A stretch of 64,000 bases of DNA, from assembly GCF_048264025.1 (NCBI RefSeq), contig NZ_JBLXDN010000003.1:124001-188000 (forward strand), read 5' to 3'. The DNA is from Nitrincola sp048264025 (GTDB lineage Bacteria > Pseudomonadota > Gammaproteobacteria > Pseudomonadales > Balneatricaceae). Each line of letters begins with the position of its first letter. Position 1 is the stretch's first letter. The notes under the pieces are model-generated. The model was given only the letters and a program-made list of their open reading frames with translations. It was not told where the DNA came from and ran no database searches. Below are positions 43,166-50,581 of the stretch, piece by piece. The position numbers and the translations under genes are program-made.

Positions 43166-43645
43166 TTAGGCCGCTTCGGTCTGCTCTTCAACAAAGCGGA
43201 TCAGATCTTCGAGTTGGTGTTCATTAAATACCGGAATACCGTTACGAATCAGCTCATCGGCGGCAACACCCGGGGCATAGGTCAGGTTACCTGAAAAACT
43301 GCCGTCATAAATCTGATTGTTGCCACAGGAGGGGCTGCGTGATTTCATCAGCGCACAACAGACTTGCTGTTGTTGGGCAATTTGCAGCGTCTTTTCAGCA
43401 CCCGCCAGAAATTCTGGAGTGACATCTTGGCCATCACTGGTGGTAATCAAAATAGGGAAGCGGCATTGCGTTTCAGCGGGAGGTCTAGGGGTGGGAAGCC
43501 CACCGAGTGTCTCGGGGCAGACCATAACTAATCGGCCCTGTTGTTTCCAGCGCATAAGAACAGGGTGGTCTAGCAGATTATCCCGCCCGTCATAGCGTAC
43601 TTTCGCGCCCATTAAACAAGCGCTAACCAGAATATTACCCATCAT
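43166..43645 (-). CDS. DUF523 family protein
   Basis: The 159-residue protein has the DUF523 signature: an N-terminal ILVSACLMGAKVRYDGRDN, then VMVCPETLGGLPTPRPPAE, and ALMKSRSPSCGNNQIYDGSF. Conserved cysteines in SACL, VCPE and SPSCG suggest metal or thiol chemistry, but the function is not established. Two ATG codons in tandem begin the gene (43645 and 43642), with AGGAA upstream. It precedes proS in the same direction. Confidence 0.9.
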   Translation of the reverse strand: MMGNILVSACLMGAKVRYDGRDNLLDHPVLMRWKQQGRLVMVCPETLGGLPTPRPPAETQCRFPILITTSDGQDVTPEFLAGAEKTLQIAQQQQVCCALMKSRSPSCGNNQIYDGSFSGNLTYAPGVAADELIRNGIPVFNEHQLEDLIRFVEEQTEAA

Positions 43646-43759
43646 CCATTTCCTGATTTGTTTTTTATAGTTATTGTATTTTAGCAGCGATATTTTACCG
43701 TCTGATGACTCGCTGTACCAGTGACCAGACAGTAAAACTAAACAGACTATTGATGAGGA

Positions 43760-44380
43760 TCAGGTCGTAGTGCCTGGGGGGAGTCGGTTGCCCATATTGA
43801 CCAGCACGGGCAGGCTGGTGGCCTGCATTTTAGCCATCACCCGTGCACGATGCACTTCGACTGTTTTGGGACTGATGCCCAGACTGTCAGCCACTTCACG
43901 ATTAGATTGTCCTTGAACCACCAGTGCCATTACTTCCCGTTCGCGTTGACTCAGGCTGTTAAAGCGCTGTTGCAGTTCGGTGGTCTCACGATGTGCACTA
44001 AAGCGCTGCTCAGCTTCCAACAAGGCTTTGCTAACCAGACCCAGTAGGTGGCGGTCATCGAAAGGCTTCTCGATAAAATCGAGGGCGCCGGCTTTCATCG
44101 CATTGACAGCCATGGGGATATCGCCGTGACCACTGATCAGAATCACCGGTAGTTGAATATCTCGCTGTTGCAGGATCTGCTGCAGCGCCAGACCGTTAAT
44201 ACCCGGCATGCGGACATCCAGCAGCAGACAGCCTTGTTCATTCTGATAAGTGTCCAGAAATTCGGTAGCGGAGGCGGTGCTGATGACATCATAACCCGCG
44301 GAGCTGAGTAACCACTGCATGGAATCACGAAAGTCGTTATCGTCATCAACAAGAAATACTTTGTTATTATCGGTTGTCAT
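43760..44380 (-). CDS. FixJ-family two-component response regulator
   Basis: The 206-residue protein has a receiver domain (acidic residues 12-14, phosphoacceptor Asp55 in LLLDVRMPGINGL, Lys in FIEKPFDD) and a LuxR/FixJ helix-turn-helix (LSQREREVMALVVQGQSNRE, then SPKTVEVHRARVMAKM). The ATG at 44380 overlaps the kinase stop codon by four bases (ATGA), so the pair is translationally coupled. The upstream in-frame ATG at 44416 would lie inside the kinase gene. Its target is not certain; the divergent acyl-CoA synthetase is the best candidate. Confidence 0.92.
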   Translation of the reverse strand: MTTDNNKVFLVDDDNDFRDSMQWLLSSAGYDVISTASATEFLDTYQNEQGCLLLDVRMPGINGLALQQILQQRDIQLPVILISGHGDIPMAVNAMKAGALDFIEKPFDDRHLLGLVSKALLEAEQRFSAHRETTELQQRFNSLSQREREVMALVVQGQSNREVADSLGISPKTVEVHRARVMAKMQATSLPVLVNMGNRLPPGTTT

Positions 44381-45891
44381 TGTGTGCTTCTCAGAGGTAA
44401 CTTGAAATGGAAGCAACTGCCGCTTTTCCCGTCACTTTCAGCCCATAGCTGACCACCATGACTTTCTATCAGTGAACGAGAAATCGACAGCCCCATACCC
44501 AGACCGTTTACTTTACTGGTCATGAAGGGTTCAAACAACTGTGCCATCATTTCCGGTTTGATACCGCAAGCCTGATCACACACGCTGATCTGAATGGCTT
44601 GAGGCATTGCCCGAGTTATCAGGGTGATGACAGCCGCATCAGTATTGAGGGTTGAATAGGCTTCAATGGCATTGCGTAACAAGTTAAGCAGGACCTGCTC
44701 GACTTGAACCCGATCGCCCTGGACAACCGGGTTGCTATCATCCAGTTCAAATTGAAAACGCACCTGCTGGTCTCTGGCATCCTGATGCAGAAACTCAGTA
44801 ACTTCCCTGCAGCATTCATTGATTTTAAATGGGCAGGACTGCACCTCGGTACGTTGTACAAAACGACGAATTCTACGAATGATTTCAGCCGCACGATGAG
44901 CCTGGCGTGAGATCAGCTCCAACGCACGCTGGGTTTGTGTTGCTGTCTGGAGTTGCTGCTCTTCGATTTGTCGCAGCGTACCGTTACTGTAGTTCAGTAT
45001 CGTTGCCAGCGGCTGGTTGATTTCATGCGCCAGTTCAGTGGCCATTTCACCGACTGACAGCAGTCGTGACATGTGAGCCATCTCATTTTGATGGCGCTTA
45101 TATTGCTGTTCAGCCTGTTTTCGGGCGGTAACGTCCCGTCCTATCAGGGTGTAATAGTCGACCAGGGTGCGATCATTGCGGTCTCTGTGTGCAATGATCT
45201 CGCGTAGTTCCGCCACGCGCAGACTGTCATCTGGCAGCGCCATCGGGATAGCCCCGTGCCAGTTACCCTCAATCGCCGCAACTTGTAAAGCGGGGAGCAC
45301 GGCATCCTGGTATAGCCTATCAGTAAATAGCTGTTTGAGCTGCTTGCGTGCGGTCGTGCCGCTGGTGTTCAGTGTGCGTTGGGCGGCTTCGTTTAAGTAG
45401 GTAAAAGTTTGCGTGTTGTACTGACAGAACAGGATCATATCTGAAGAAGCTTCAACAACCTTGGCCAGGCGCCGGGTAGCCTGCTGGGCAAGTTCGCGCT
45501 CGGTAACATCCCTCGAGACACAAATCACTTCCAGCGGATTACCCTGTTCATCACGAATGGTGCGGCTGGTGGTTTCAAACCAGATGTAATGGCCCAGTTT
45601 ATGACGGTAGCGATAGGTGTTGGTATACAAACCATCACGGTATATGACACTGTCACTGCGATTTTTCAGGTTATCTGCATCTTGCGGGTGAAACAGGGCA
45701 TAGCCTGAGGTACCGATAATGTCTTCGGCTTTGTATCCCAGCAGGGGCTCGATGGCTGGATTGACGTCGATGAAAATCCACTCCGGCGTAGCACTGTGGC
45801 GTGAAATGAGGTCTGTTGACTGCTCTGCCAGCAGCCGGTAGCGATCAGCTTCTTTCTGGCAGCGCAGCAACGCTTGGTGTAAATCTATCAT
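44377..45891 (-). CDS. Soluble PAS-PAS sensor histidine kinase
   Basis: The 504-residue kinase has no membrane segment. It has a PAS domain with PAC motif (about 20-140, EWIFIDVNPAIEPLLGY, FETTSRTIRDEQGNPLEVIC), a second PAS domain (about 145-260), a HisKA domain with His289 in ELAHEINQPLATILNYS, and an ATPase domain with N and G boxes (NLLRNAIEAY, VCDQACGIKPEM, GLGMGLSISRSLIESHGG). This design is like FixL or the soluble kinases of FixJ-type regulators; I see no clear haem-binding histidine assignment. It is divergent from an acyl-CoA synthetase 120 bases away. Confidence 0.92.
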   Translation of the reverse strand: MIDLHQALLRCQKEADRYRLLAEQSTDLISRHSATPEWIFIDVNPAIEPLLGYKAEDIIGTSGYALFHPQDADNLKNRSDSVIYRDGLYTNTYRYRHKLGHYIWFETTSRTIRDEQGNPLEVICVSRDVTERELAQQATRRLAKVVEASSDMILFCQYNTQTFTYLNEAAQRTLNTSGTTARKQLKQLFTDRLYQDAVLPALQVAAIEGNWHGAIPMALPDDSLRVAELREIIAHRDRNDRTLVDYYTLIGRDVTARKQAEQQYKRHQNEMAHMSRLLSVGEMATELAHEINQPLATILNYSNGTLRQIEEQQLQTATQTQRALELISRQAHRAAEIIRRIRRFVQRTEVQSCPFKINECCREVTEFLHQDARDQQVRFQFELDDSNPVVQGDRVQVEQVLLNLLRNAIEAYSTLNTDAAVITLITRAMPQAIQISVCDQACGIKPEMMAQLFEPFMTSKVNGLGMGLSISRSLIESHGGQLWAESDGKSGSCFHFKLPLRSTQ

Positions 45892-45948
45892 GCGATTATT
45901 TTCCTTATTATCTGACGCACGAATTATCGCTCTTTGGCTTAAGTCGGC

Positions 45949-45976
45949 TTGTGAAATAAGGGAAAATACGTATTAT
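45949..45976 (+). promoter_or_regulatory. Probable promoter of the acyl-CoA synthetase with palindrome over -10
   Basis: TTGTGA (45949-45954) and TATTAT (45971-45976) are 16 bases apart. The perfect palindrome AATACGTATT (45965-45974) overlaps the -10 element. It is a candidate binding site for the divergent FixJ-family regulator; a site here would block RNA polymerase. Confidence 0.45.
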
Positions 45977-46011
45977 TGCACAAAACGACAGGGACATTAC
46001 TGGAGAATAAC

Positions 46012-47652
46012 ATGACTAAGTCAAATCATAATCCCTATACCTTGGGTTTAGATCAGAACCCGGCTAACTTTACCCCCCTCAGCCCCCTAAGCTTTATATC
46101 CCGTGCATCTGATGTATTTCCTGAGCGCACGGCCGTAATCCATACCGGGGTTCGGCGTAACTGGCGGGAAACCTTTCTCCGATGTCGTAAACTGGCCAGT
46201 GCGCTGGTTAAGCGAGGCATAGGCAAGGGGGATACCGTTGCTGTTATGGCGCCTAATTTACCCGAAGTGTTTGAAGCTCATTTTGGCGTGCCTGCAACCG
46301 GCGCGGTGCTGAATGCGCTCAATATTCGTCTGGATGCCGAGGCTATTGCTTTTATTCTCCAGCATGGTGAAGCCAAGGTAGTGATTACCGACCGGGAGTT
46401 CTCTGAAGTGATTCAGCGCGCTGTACGGATGATGGCCCACAAACCGCTGGTCATAGATATTGATGACCCATCCTATGAAGGCGGTGAGCTTATCGGTGAG
46501 ATGGATTATGAAGCCTTTATCGCCCAGGGTGATGATGACTATCCCTGGGTGCTGCCGGAAAACGAATGGGATGCCATTACCCTCAACTATACCTCTGGTA
46601 CTACTGGTGATCCTAAAGGGGTGGTTTATCATCACCGTGGTGCTTACCTCAATGCCATGAGTAATGCGTTATCCTGGGATATGGGGCACCATCCAGTGTA
46701 CCTCTGGACCTTACCTATGTTTCATTGCAATGGTTGGTGTTTCCCTTGGACGATTGCGGCCACAGTGGGGGTGAGTGTTTGTCTACGTCACGTCCGTGCC
46801 GATTGCATTTATGAATTGATCAAAACTGAAAAGGTGAATCACTTCTGCGGTGCCCCCATCGTACTCAATATGCTCAACAATGCCGCGGATGAGATGAAAG
46901 CCGGTATTAACCATGAAGTGAAGGTGATGACAGCCGGTGCCGCGCCACCAGCCAGTGTGATCGAAGGGATGGAGCAGATGGGCTTCAAAGTCACTCATGT
47001 GTATGGTCTGACAGAAACTTACGGTCCCAGTGTGGTGTGTGCCTGGCATGAAGAGTGGGATGAAAAAAATGCCACTGAAAAAGCCCGACTTAAATCACGA
47101 CAGGGCGTGCGTGCACCGATGCTGGAAGGCCTAATGGTCGCCAATCCGGAAACGATGGTGCCAGTGGCTCAGGATGGCAAAACGCTCGGTGAAATTTTTA
47201 TGCGCGGTAACCTGGTGATGAAAGGTTACCTGAAAAATCCCACCACGACCGATGCGTCATTCAGGGGTGGATGGTTCCACTCAGGCGATTTGGCTGTCTG
47301 GCATGCAGATGGTTACATCGAGATCAAGGACCGCTCCAAGGATATCATCATATCCGGAGGGGAGAATATTTCCTCGATTGAAGTTGAAGATGTGTTGTAT
47401 CGTCATCCTGGCGTAATGGAAGCCGCTGTAGTGGCTATGAGTGATGACAAGTGGGGCGAGGTGCCCTGTGCCTTTGTAACGCTTAAGACAGTCGCTGTAG
47501 GGGAGGTGACTGAGGCTGATATTATTCAGTTCTGCCGTGATAATATGGCACGCTTTAAGATACCTAAGAAAATCATCTTCTGTGATCTGCCGAAAACATC
47601 CACGGGCAAAATTCAGAAGTTTGTGCTCAGGGATCAGGCCAATCAAGAGTAA
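46012..47652 (+). CDS. AMP-forming acyl-CoA synthetase
   Basis: The 546-residue adenylate-forming enzyme activates a carboxylic acid to its CoA thioester. It has the ATP loop TSGTTGDPKG (about residues 195-204), the GLTETYGP motif, YLKNPTTTDASFRGGWFHSG-type core ending in DRSKDIIISGGENIS, and the catalytic lysine in TSTGKIQKF. The N-terminus (GLDQNPANFTPLSPLSFI) resembles the medium-chain/DmdB (methylmercaptopropionate-CoA ligase) group rather than acetyl-CoA synthetase, but the substrate cannot be fixed. Start at 46012 has GGAG seven bases upstream. Likely controlled by the divergent two-component pair. Confidence 0.9.
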   Translation: MTKSNHNPYTLGLDQNPANFTPLSPLSFISRASDVFPERTAVIHTGVRRNWRETFLRCRKLASALVKRGIGKGDTVAVMAPNLPEVFEAHFGVPATGAVLNALNIRLDAEAIAFILQHGEAKVVITDREFSEVIQRAVRMMAHKPLVIDIDDPSYEGGELIGEMDYEAFIAQGDDDYPWVLPENEWDAITLNYTSGTTGDPKGVVYHHRGAYLNAMSNALSWDMGHHPVYLWTLPMFHCNGWCFPWTIAATVGVSVCLRHVRADCIYELIKTEKVNHFCGAPIVLNMLNNAADEMKAGINHEVKVMTAGAAPPASVIEGMEQMGFKVTHVYGLTETYGPSVVCAWHEEWDEKNATEKARLKSRQGVRAPMLEGLMVANPETMVPVAQDGKTLGEIFMRGNLVMKGYLKNPTTTDASFRGGWFHSGDLAVWHADGYIEIKDRSKDIIISGGENISSIEVEDVLYRHPGVMEAAVVAMSDDKWGEVPCAFVTLKTVAVGEVTEADIIQFCRDNMARFKIPKKIIFCDLPKTSTGKIQKFVLRDQANQE

Positions 47653-47656
47653 ACAC

Positions 47657-47700
47657 TGTGTACGAGGATTTACAGATCACTCTGCAAATCCTCGTACACA
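47657..47700. terminator. Long perfect inverted repeat between acyl-CoA synthetase and mscS
   Basis: TGTGTACGAGGATTT (47657-47671) and AAATCCTCGTACACA (47686-47700) are perfect 15-base arms. The loop contains a further CAGA/TCTG pairing, giving an almost continuous 19-pair hairpin in the 57-base gap between two convergent genes. Neither side has a clear T-run. It probably ends both transcripts or blocks 3' nuclease attack. Confidence 0.6.
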
Positions 47701-47709
47701 ACGGTTAAA

Positions 47710-48570
47710 TCAAGCTTTTTCTTCGCGGATCAGATGTATATCCATCTGCGGAAAAGGTATGCCTATACCGTTGTTATCTAACTCTTCCTTAATTTTTTCC
47801 AGCAGATCCCAGCGAACAGTCCAGTAGTCGGCACTGTTGACCCAAGGGCGTACAATCAAATCGACTGAAGACGCACCCAGTTCATTGACTGAGATATTGC
47901 AGGCCGGATCTTTGAGGATACGCTCGTCGGCATCAACGATCTTCTGTAGCACCTGTTTGGTTTTTTGCAGGTCAGCTGTATAGGAAACACCAATAACCAG
48001 GTCAATACGACGTCGTTCTTCTTTTGAGTAGTTGACGATATTGCCACCGAGAATATTGGAATTGGGCACCACGATAATGCGATTATCACCAGTTTTCATC
48101 ACCGTGGTGAAAATTTGCACTGACTCGACAACGCCAGCCGTTCCAGCTGCTTCAATAAAGTCACCGGCTTTGAAAGGGCGAAAACCTATCAGCAGAACAC
48201 CTGCCGCAAAGTTAGATAGTGAGCCTTGCAAGGCAAGACCTATAGCCAGACCGGCCGCACCGACAATGGCAACAAAAGACGCTGTATGTACCCCAACCCG
48301 TCCAAGCGCAGCAATAATGACAAAAGCCAGCAGTGCATACTTGATCAAACTGGTGACAAAGTTGGCAATAGTCGGATCAATCTTGCGCTTCTTGAGTACC
48401 CGGTTTAAGGAGTTGGTGGCGATTTTTATCACCATCGAACCTATCAGGATAATCAGCAGTGCGGCTGTCAAATTAACCGCGTAGCTAATGATCAATTCTT
48501 GATTGTTGGTGACCCAGCCGCTGACATCATTACCCAGCTTCGCCGTGTTACTCAGTAGGTTTTCGTCCAT
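47710..48570 (-). CDS. mscS: Small-conductance mechanosensitive channel MscS
   Basis: MscS opens under membrane tension to release solutes during osmotic downshock. The 286 residues equal the E. coli MscS length. Three membrane segments are visible (about 29-55, 68-90 and the pore helix 95-127 with VAIVGAAGLAIGLALQGSLS, the glycine/alanine-rich TM3), followed by the beta domain (GDFIEAAGTAGVVESVQIFT, VVPNSNILGGNIVNYS) and the alpha/beta C-terminal domain. The gene stands alone, convergent with the acyl-CoA synthetase. Confidence 0.95.
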   Translation of the reverse strand: MDENLLSNTAKLGNDVSGWVTNNQELIISYAVNLTAALLIILIGSMVIKIATNSLNRVLKKRKIDPTIANFVTSLIKYALLAFVIIAALGRVGVHTASFVAIVGAAGLAIGLALQGSLSNFAAGVLLIGFRPFKAGDFIEAAGTAGVVESVQIFTTVMKTGDNRIIVVPNSNILGGNIVNYSKEERRRIDLVIGVSYTADLQKTKQVLQKIVDADERILKDPACNISVNELGASSVDLIVRPWVNSADYWTVRWDLLEKIKEELDNNGIGIPFPQMDIHLIREEKA

Positions 48571-48621
48571 TGTTCCGCTCCTTCATTACAGATAAGGTTC
48601 AATTCTATCAATGCTGCCGAA

Positions 48622-49974
48622 TTAAACCAGACCCTGATCAATCATCGCATCGGCAACCTTTCTAAAGCCCGCAATATTGGCACCCAGCACCAGATTTGTA
48701 GGCTCATTGAACTCTTTGGCTGTGTCACTGCTGCGTTGATAAATACCATTCATAATTGCCTTGAGACGGTTATCTACCTCCTCAAATGTCCATTGCGTCA
48801 TGCTGGCGTTCTGTGCCATTTCCAGCTGACTCGTGGCAACACCGCCAGCATTGGCCGCTTTACCTGGGCCGTAACAGATGCCAGCTTCGAGGAATAGATC
48901 CACAGCATCAGCCGTAGACGGCATATTGGCACCCTCACTGATGCAGTAAACGCCCTGTTCAAGCAGCACTTTGGCATCCGCAAGGGTTAATTCATTTTGT
49001 GTGGCGCTAGGGAAGGCGGCTTGTGCTTTGAAGCGCCATACGGCATGGCCATCGGTTGGATAATCACTGACAGGGATATATTTGGCTGTCGGATGGGTAT
49101 CCAGATAGGCTTCCAGTGAACTGCGTCTGACTTCCTTAAGCTCTTTTAGCAGGCCTAAATCGATGCCCTGTTCGTGATAAATAGTACCTTGTGAATCGGA
49201 ACAAGTGACAGGAAGTGCCCCGAGTTGGTAAAGTTTTTCAATGGTGTAAATCGCTACGTTACCGGCGCCTGACACCAGGCAGGTTTTATTTTTCAGGCTG
49301 TCATTGCGATCTTGCAGCATGTTTTCAGCAAAATAAACCGCACCGTAACCTGTCGCCTCCTTGCGTGCCAGAGATCCGCCCCAGTTCAGCCCTTTGCCGG
49401 TCAACACGCCTTCATAAGAACCGGTCAGGCGTTTGTACTGACCATACATATAGCCAATTTCACGTGCGCCTACGCCGATATCACCCGCTGGGACATCTAT
49501 GGTTGCGCCGATATGACGGTGCAGTTCAGTCATGAACGCCTGGCAGAAACGCATAACTTCCATATCGGAACGACCTTTGGGGTTGAAATCAGATCCCCCT
49601 TTGCCACCACCAATCGGCAAACCAGTCAGTGCATTTTTAAAAATCTGTTCGAAACCGAGGAATTTGATAATGCCGGCGTTTACGCTGTGATGAAAGCGCA
49701 GCCCGCCTTTATAAGGACCCAGTGCTGAGCTGAACTGAACCCGGTAGCCTTTATTAACCTGGACGCGTCCCTGGTCATCATGCCAGACAACCCGGAACAT
49801 CATTTGCCGTTCGGGTTCTACCAGACGTTCGATGATTCCCTGCTCCCGATAGTGCTTGTCCTTGTCCAGCAGAGGGCGGATTGAATCTAACACCTCTTCC
49901 GCGGCTTGATAGAACTCTGTCTGGGCTGGACTGCTTTTTTGCAGTCGAAGCAGTGTGTCATGAACATAGGGCAT
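48622..49974 (-). CDS. gdhA: NADP-type glutamate dehydrogenase
   Basis: GdhA makes glutamate from 2-oxoglutarate and ammonium with NADPH. The 450-residue protein matches the hexameric short-form enzyme (E. coli 447). The substrate motif GGGKGGSDFNPKGRSD and the dinucleotide loop SGAGNVAIYTIE are present. The ATG at 49974 has AAAGGA upstream; an in-frame ATG at 50019 would add 15 non-family residues. It is divergent from nrdA across a 607-base region. Confidence 0.95.
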   Translation of the reverse strand: MPYVHDTLLRLQKSSPAQTEFYQAAEEVLDSIRPLLDKDKHYREQGIIERLVEPERQMMFRVVWHDDQGRVQVNKGYRVQFSSALGPYKGGLRFHHSVNAGIIKFLGFEQIFKNALTGLPIGGGKGGSDFNPKGRSDMEVMRFCQAFMTELHRHIGATIDVPAGDIGVGAREIGYMYGQYKRLTGSYEGVLTGKGLNWGGSLARKEATGYGAVYFAENMLQDRNDSLKNKTCLVSGAGNVAIYTIEKLYQLGALPVTCSDSQGTIYHEQGIDLGLLKELKEVRRSSLEAYLDTHPTAKYIPVSDYPTDGHAVWRFKAQAAFPSATQNELTLADAKVLLEQGVYCISEGANMPSTADAVDLFLEAGICYGPGKAANAGGVATSQLEMAQNASMTQWTFEEVDNRLKAIMNGIYQRSSDTAKEFNEPTNLVLGANIAGFRKVADAMIDQGLV

Positions 49975-50441
49975 GATAGATTTTCCTTTAAAGGCTGTAA
50001 GTGTTTCAAAATGGCGCATATCATACGCTTAATGCACATATTTGGGGATTGTTCAAATGTATTAAGTCATTCTTTGTTGTTATTTTTTATAATTATTTAT
50101 CTTAATTGTTTGAAATATAGAATTTAATTCTAAAATTGTGTCTCTGTAGAGTTGATGATCACAATGGGTGCGTTTTTTATTTTTAGTGCATTATTTTGGT
50201 GATTTATGGATTTTTAGTGGCCGGGTTTCTTATCTAAACCGGTTGCTGCTCTCCAGCGATATGTCAGTATGCTGCGTCGGGTCAATGTTCAGGCAAGATA
50301 ACTGTTGTTAAAATGAAAAAAAATCACGTCATATTTTGTTCAGAAAAACTTCATAATTACATTGGCTGAAAGCCAGTGCTCATCCCTGCTGTAGTCTGTT
50401 GACGGTCGGGTGTTACACCTGATTGGTGTCAAAATCAAGAG

Positions 50442-50469
50442 TTGAAATTCTTTTTAAAATAACTATATT
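50442..50469 (+). promoter_or_regulatory. Probable nrdA promoter
   Basis: TTGAAA (50442-50447) and TATATT (50464-50469) are separated by 16 bases. The -10 element lies inside NrdR box 1, so NrdR binding would exclude RNA polymerase. Confidence 0.5.
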
Positions 50470-50475
50470 TGGTGT
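50460..50475. promoter_or_regulatory. NrdR box 1
   Basis: TAACTATATTTGGTGT matches 12 of 16 positions of the NrdR consensus acaCwATATATwGTGt. It overlaps the predicted -10 element. Its start lies 31 bases before that of box 2, three helical turns, the usual NrdR spacing. Confidence 0.7.
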
Positions 50476-50490
50476 CAACTTGAGATGTAT

Positions 50491-50506
50491 GCACTACATA
50501 TTGTGT
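50491..50506. promoter_or_regulatory. NrdR box 2
   Basis: GCACTACATATTGTGT matches 14 of 16 positions of the NrdR consensus. With box 1 it forms the paired site to which NrdR binds when dATP is abundant, repressing ribonucleotide reductase genes. The nrdR gene is not in this window. Confidence 0.78.
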
Positions 50507-50581
50507 TTTCAGGCTAAAAAGTGATCAGCTGTTTTAAGGTTGGTTGCCCCATGAATATTTGATATACGGAAGAGCGGTGTT

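Larger units (their letters stand above)
49975..50581. other. Long non-coding divergent region gdhA-nrdA
   Basis: This 607-base stretch holds no plausible protein gene. The gdhA-proximal half (about 50030-50230) is very AT-rich. The nrdA-proximal end contains the nrdA promoter and two NrdR boxes. The middle has a small hairpin (TGGCT-GAA-AGCCA near 50364) and a GGTGTTACACC palindrome near 50410. I found no terminator, so a small RNA is not supported by what I can see. Confidence 0.7.
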
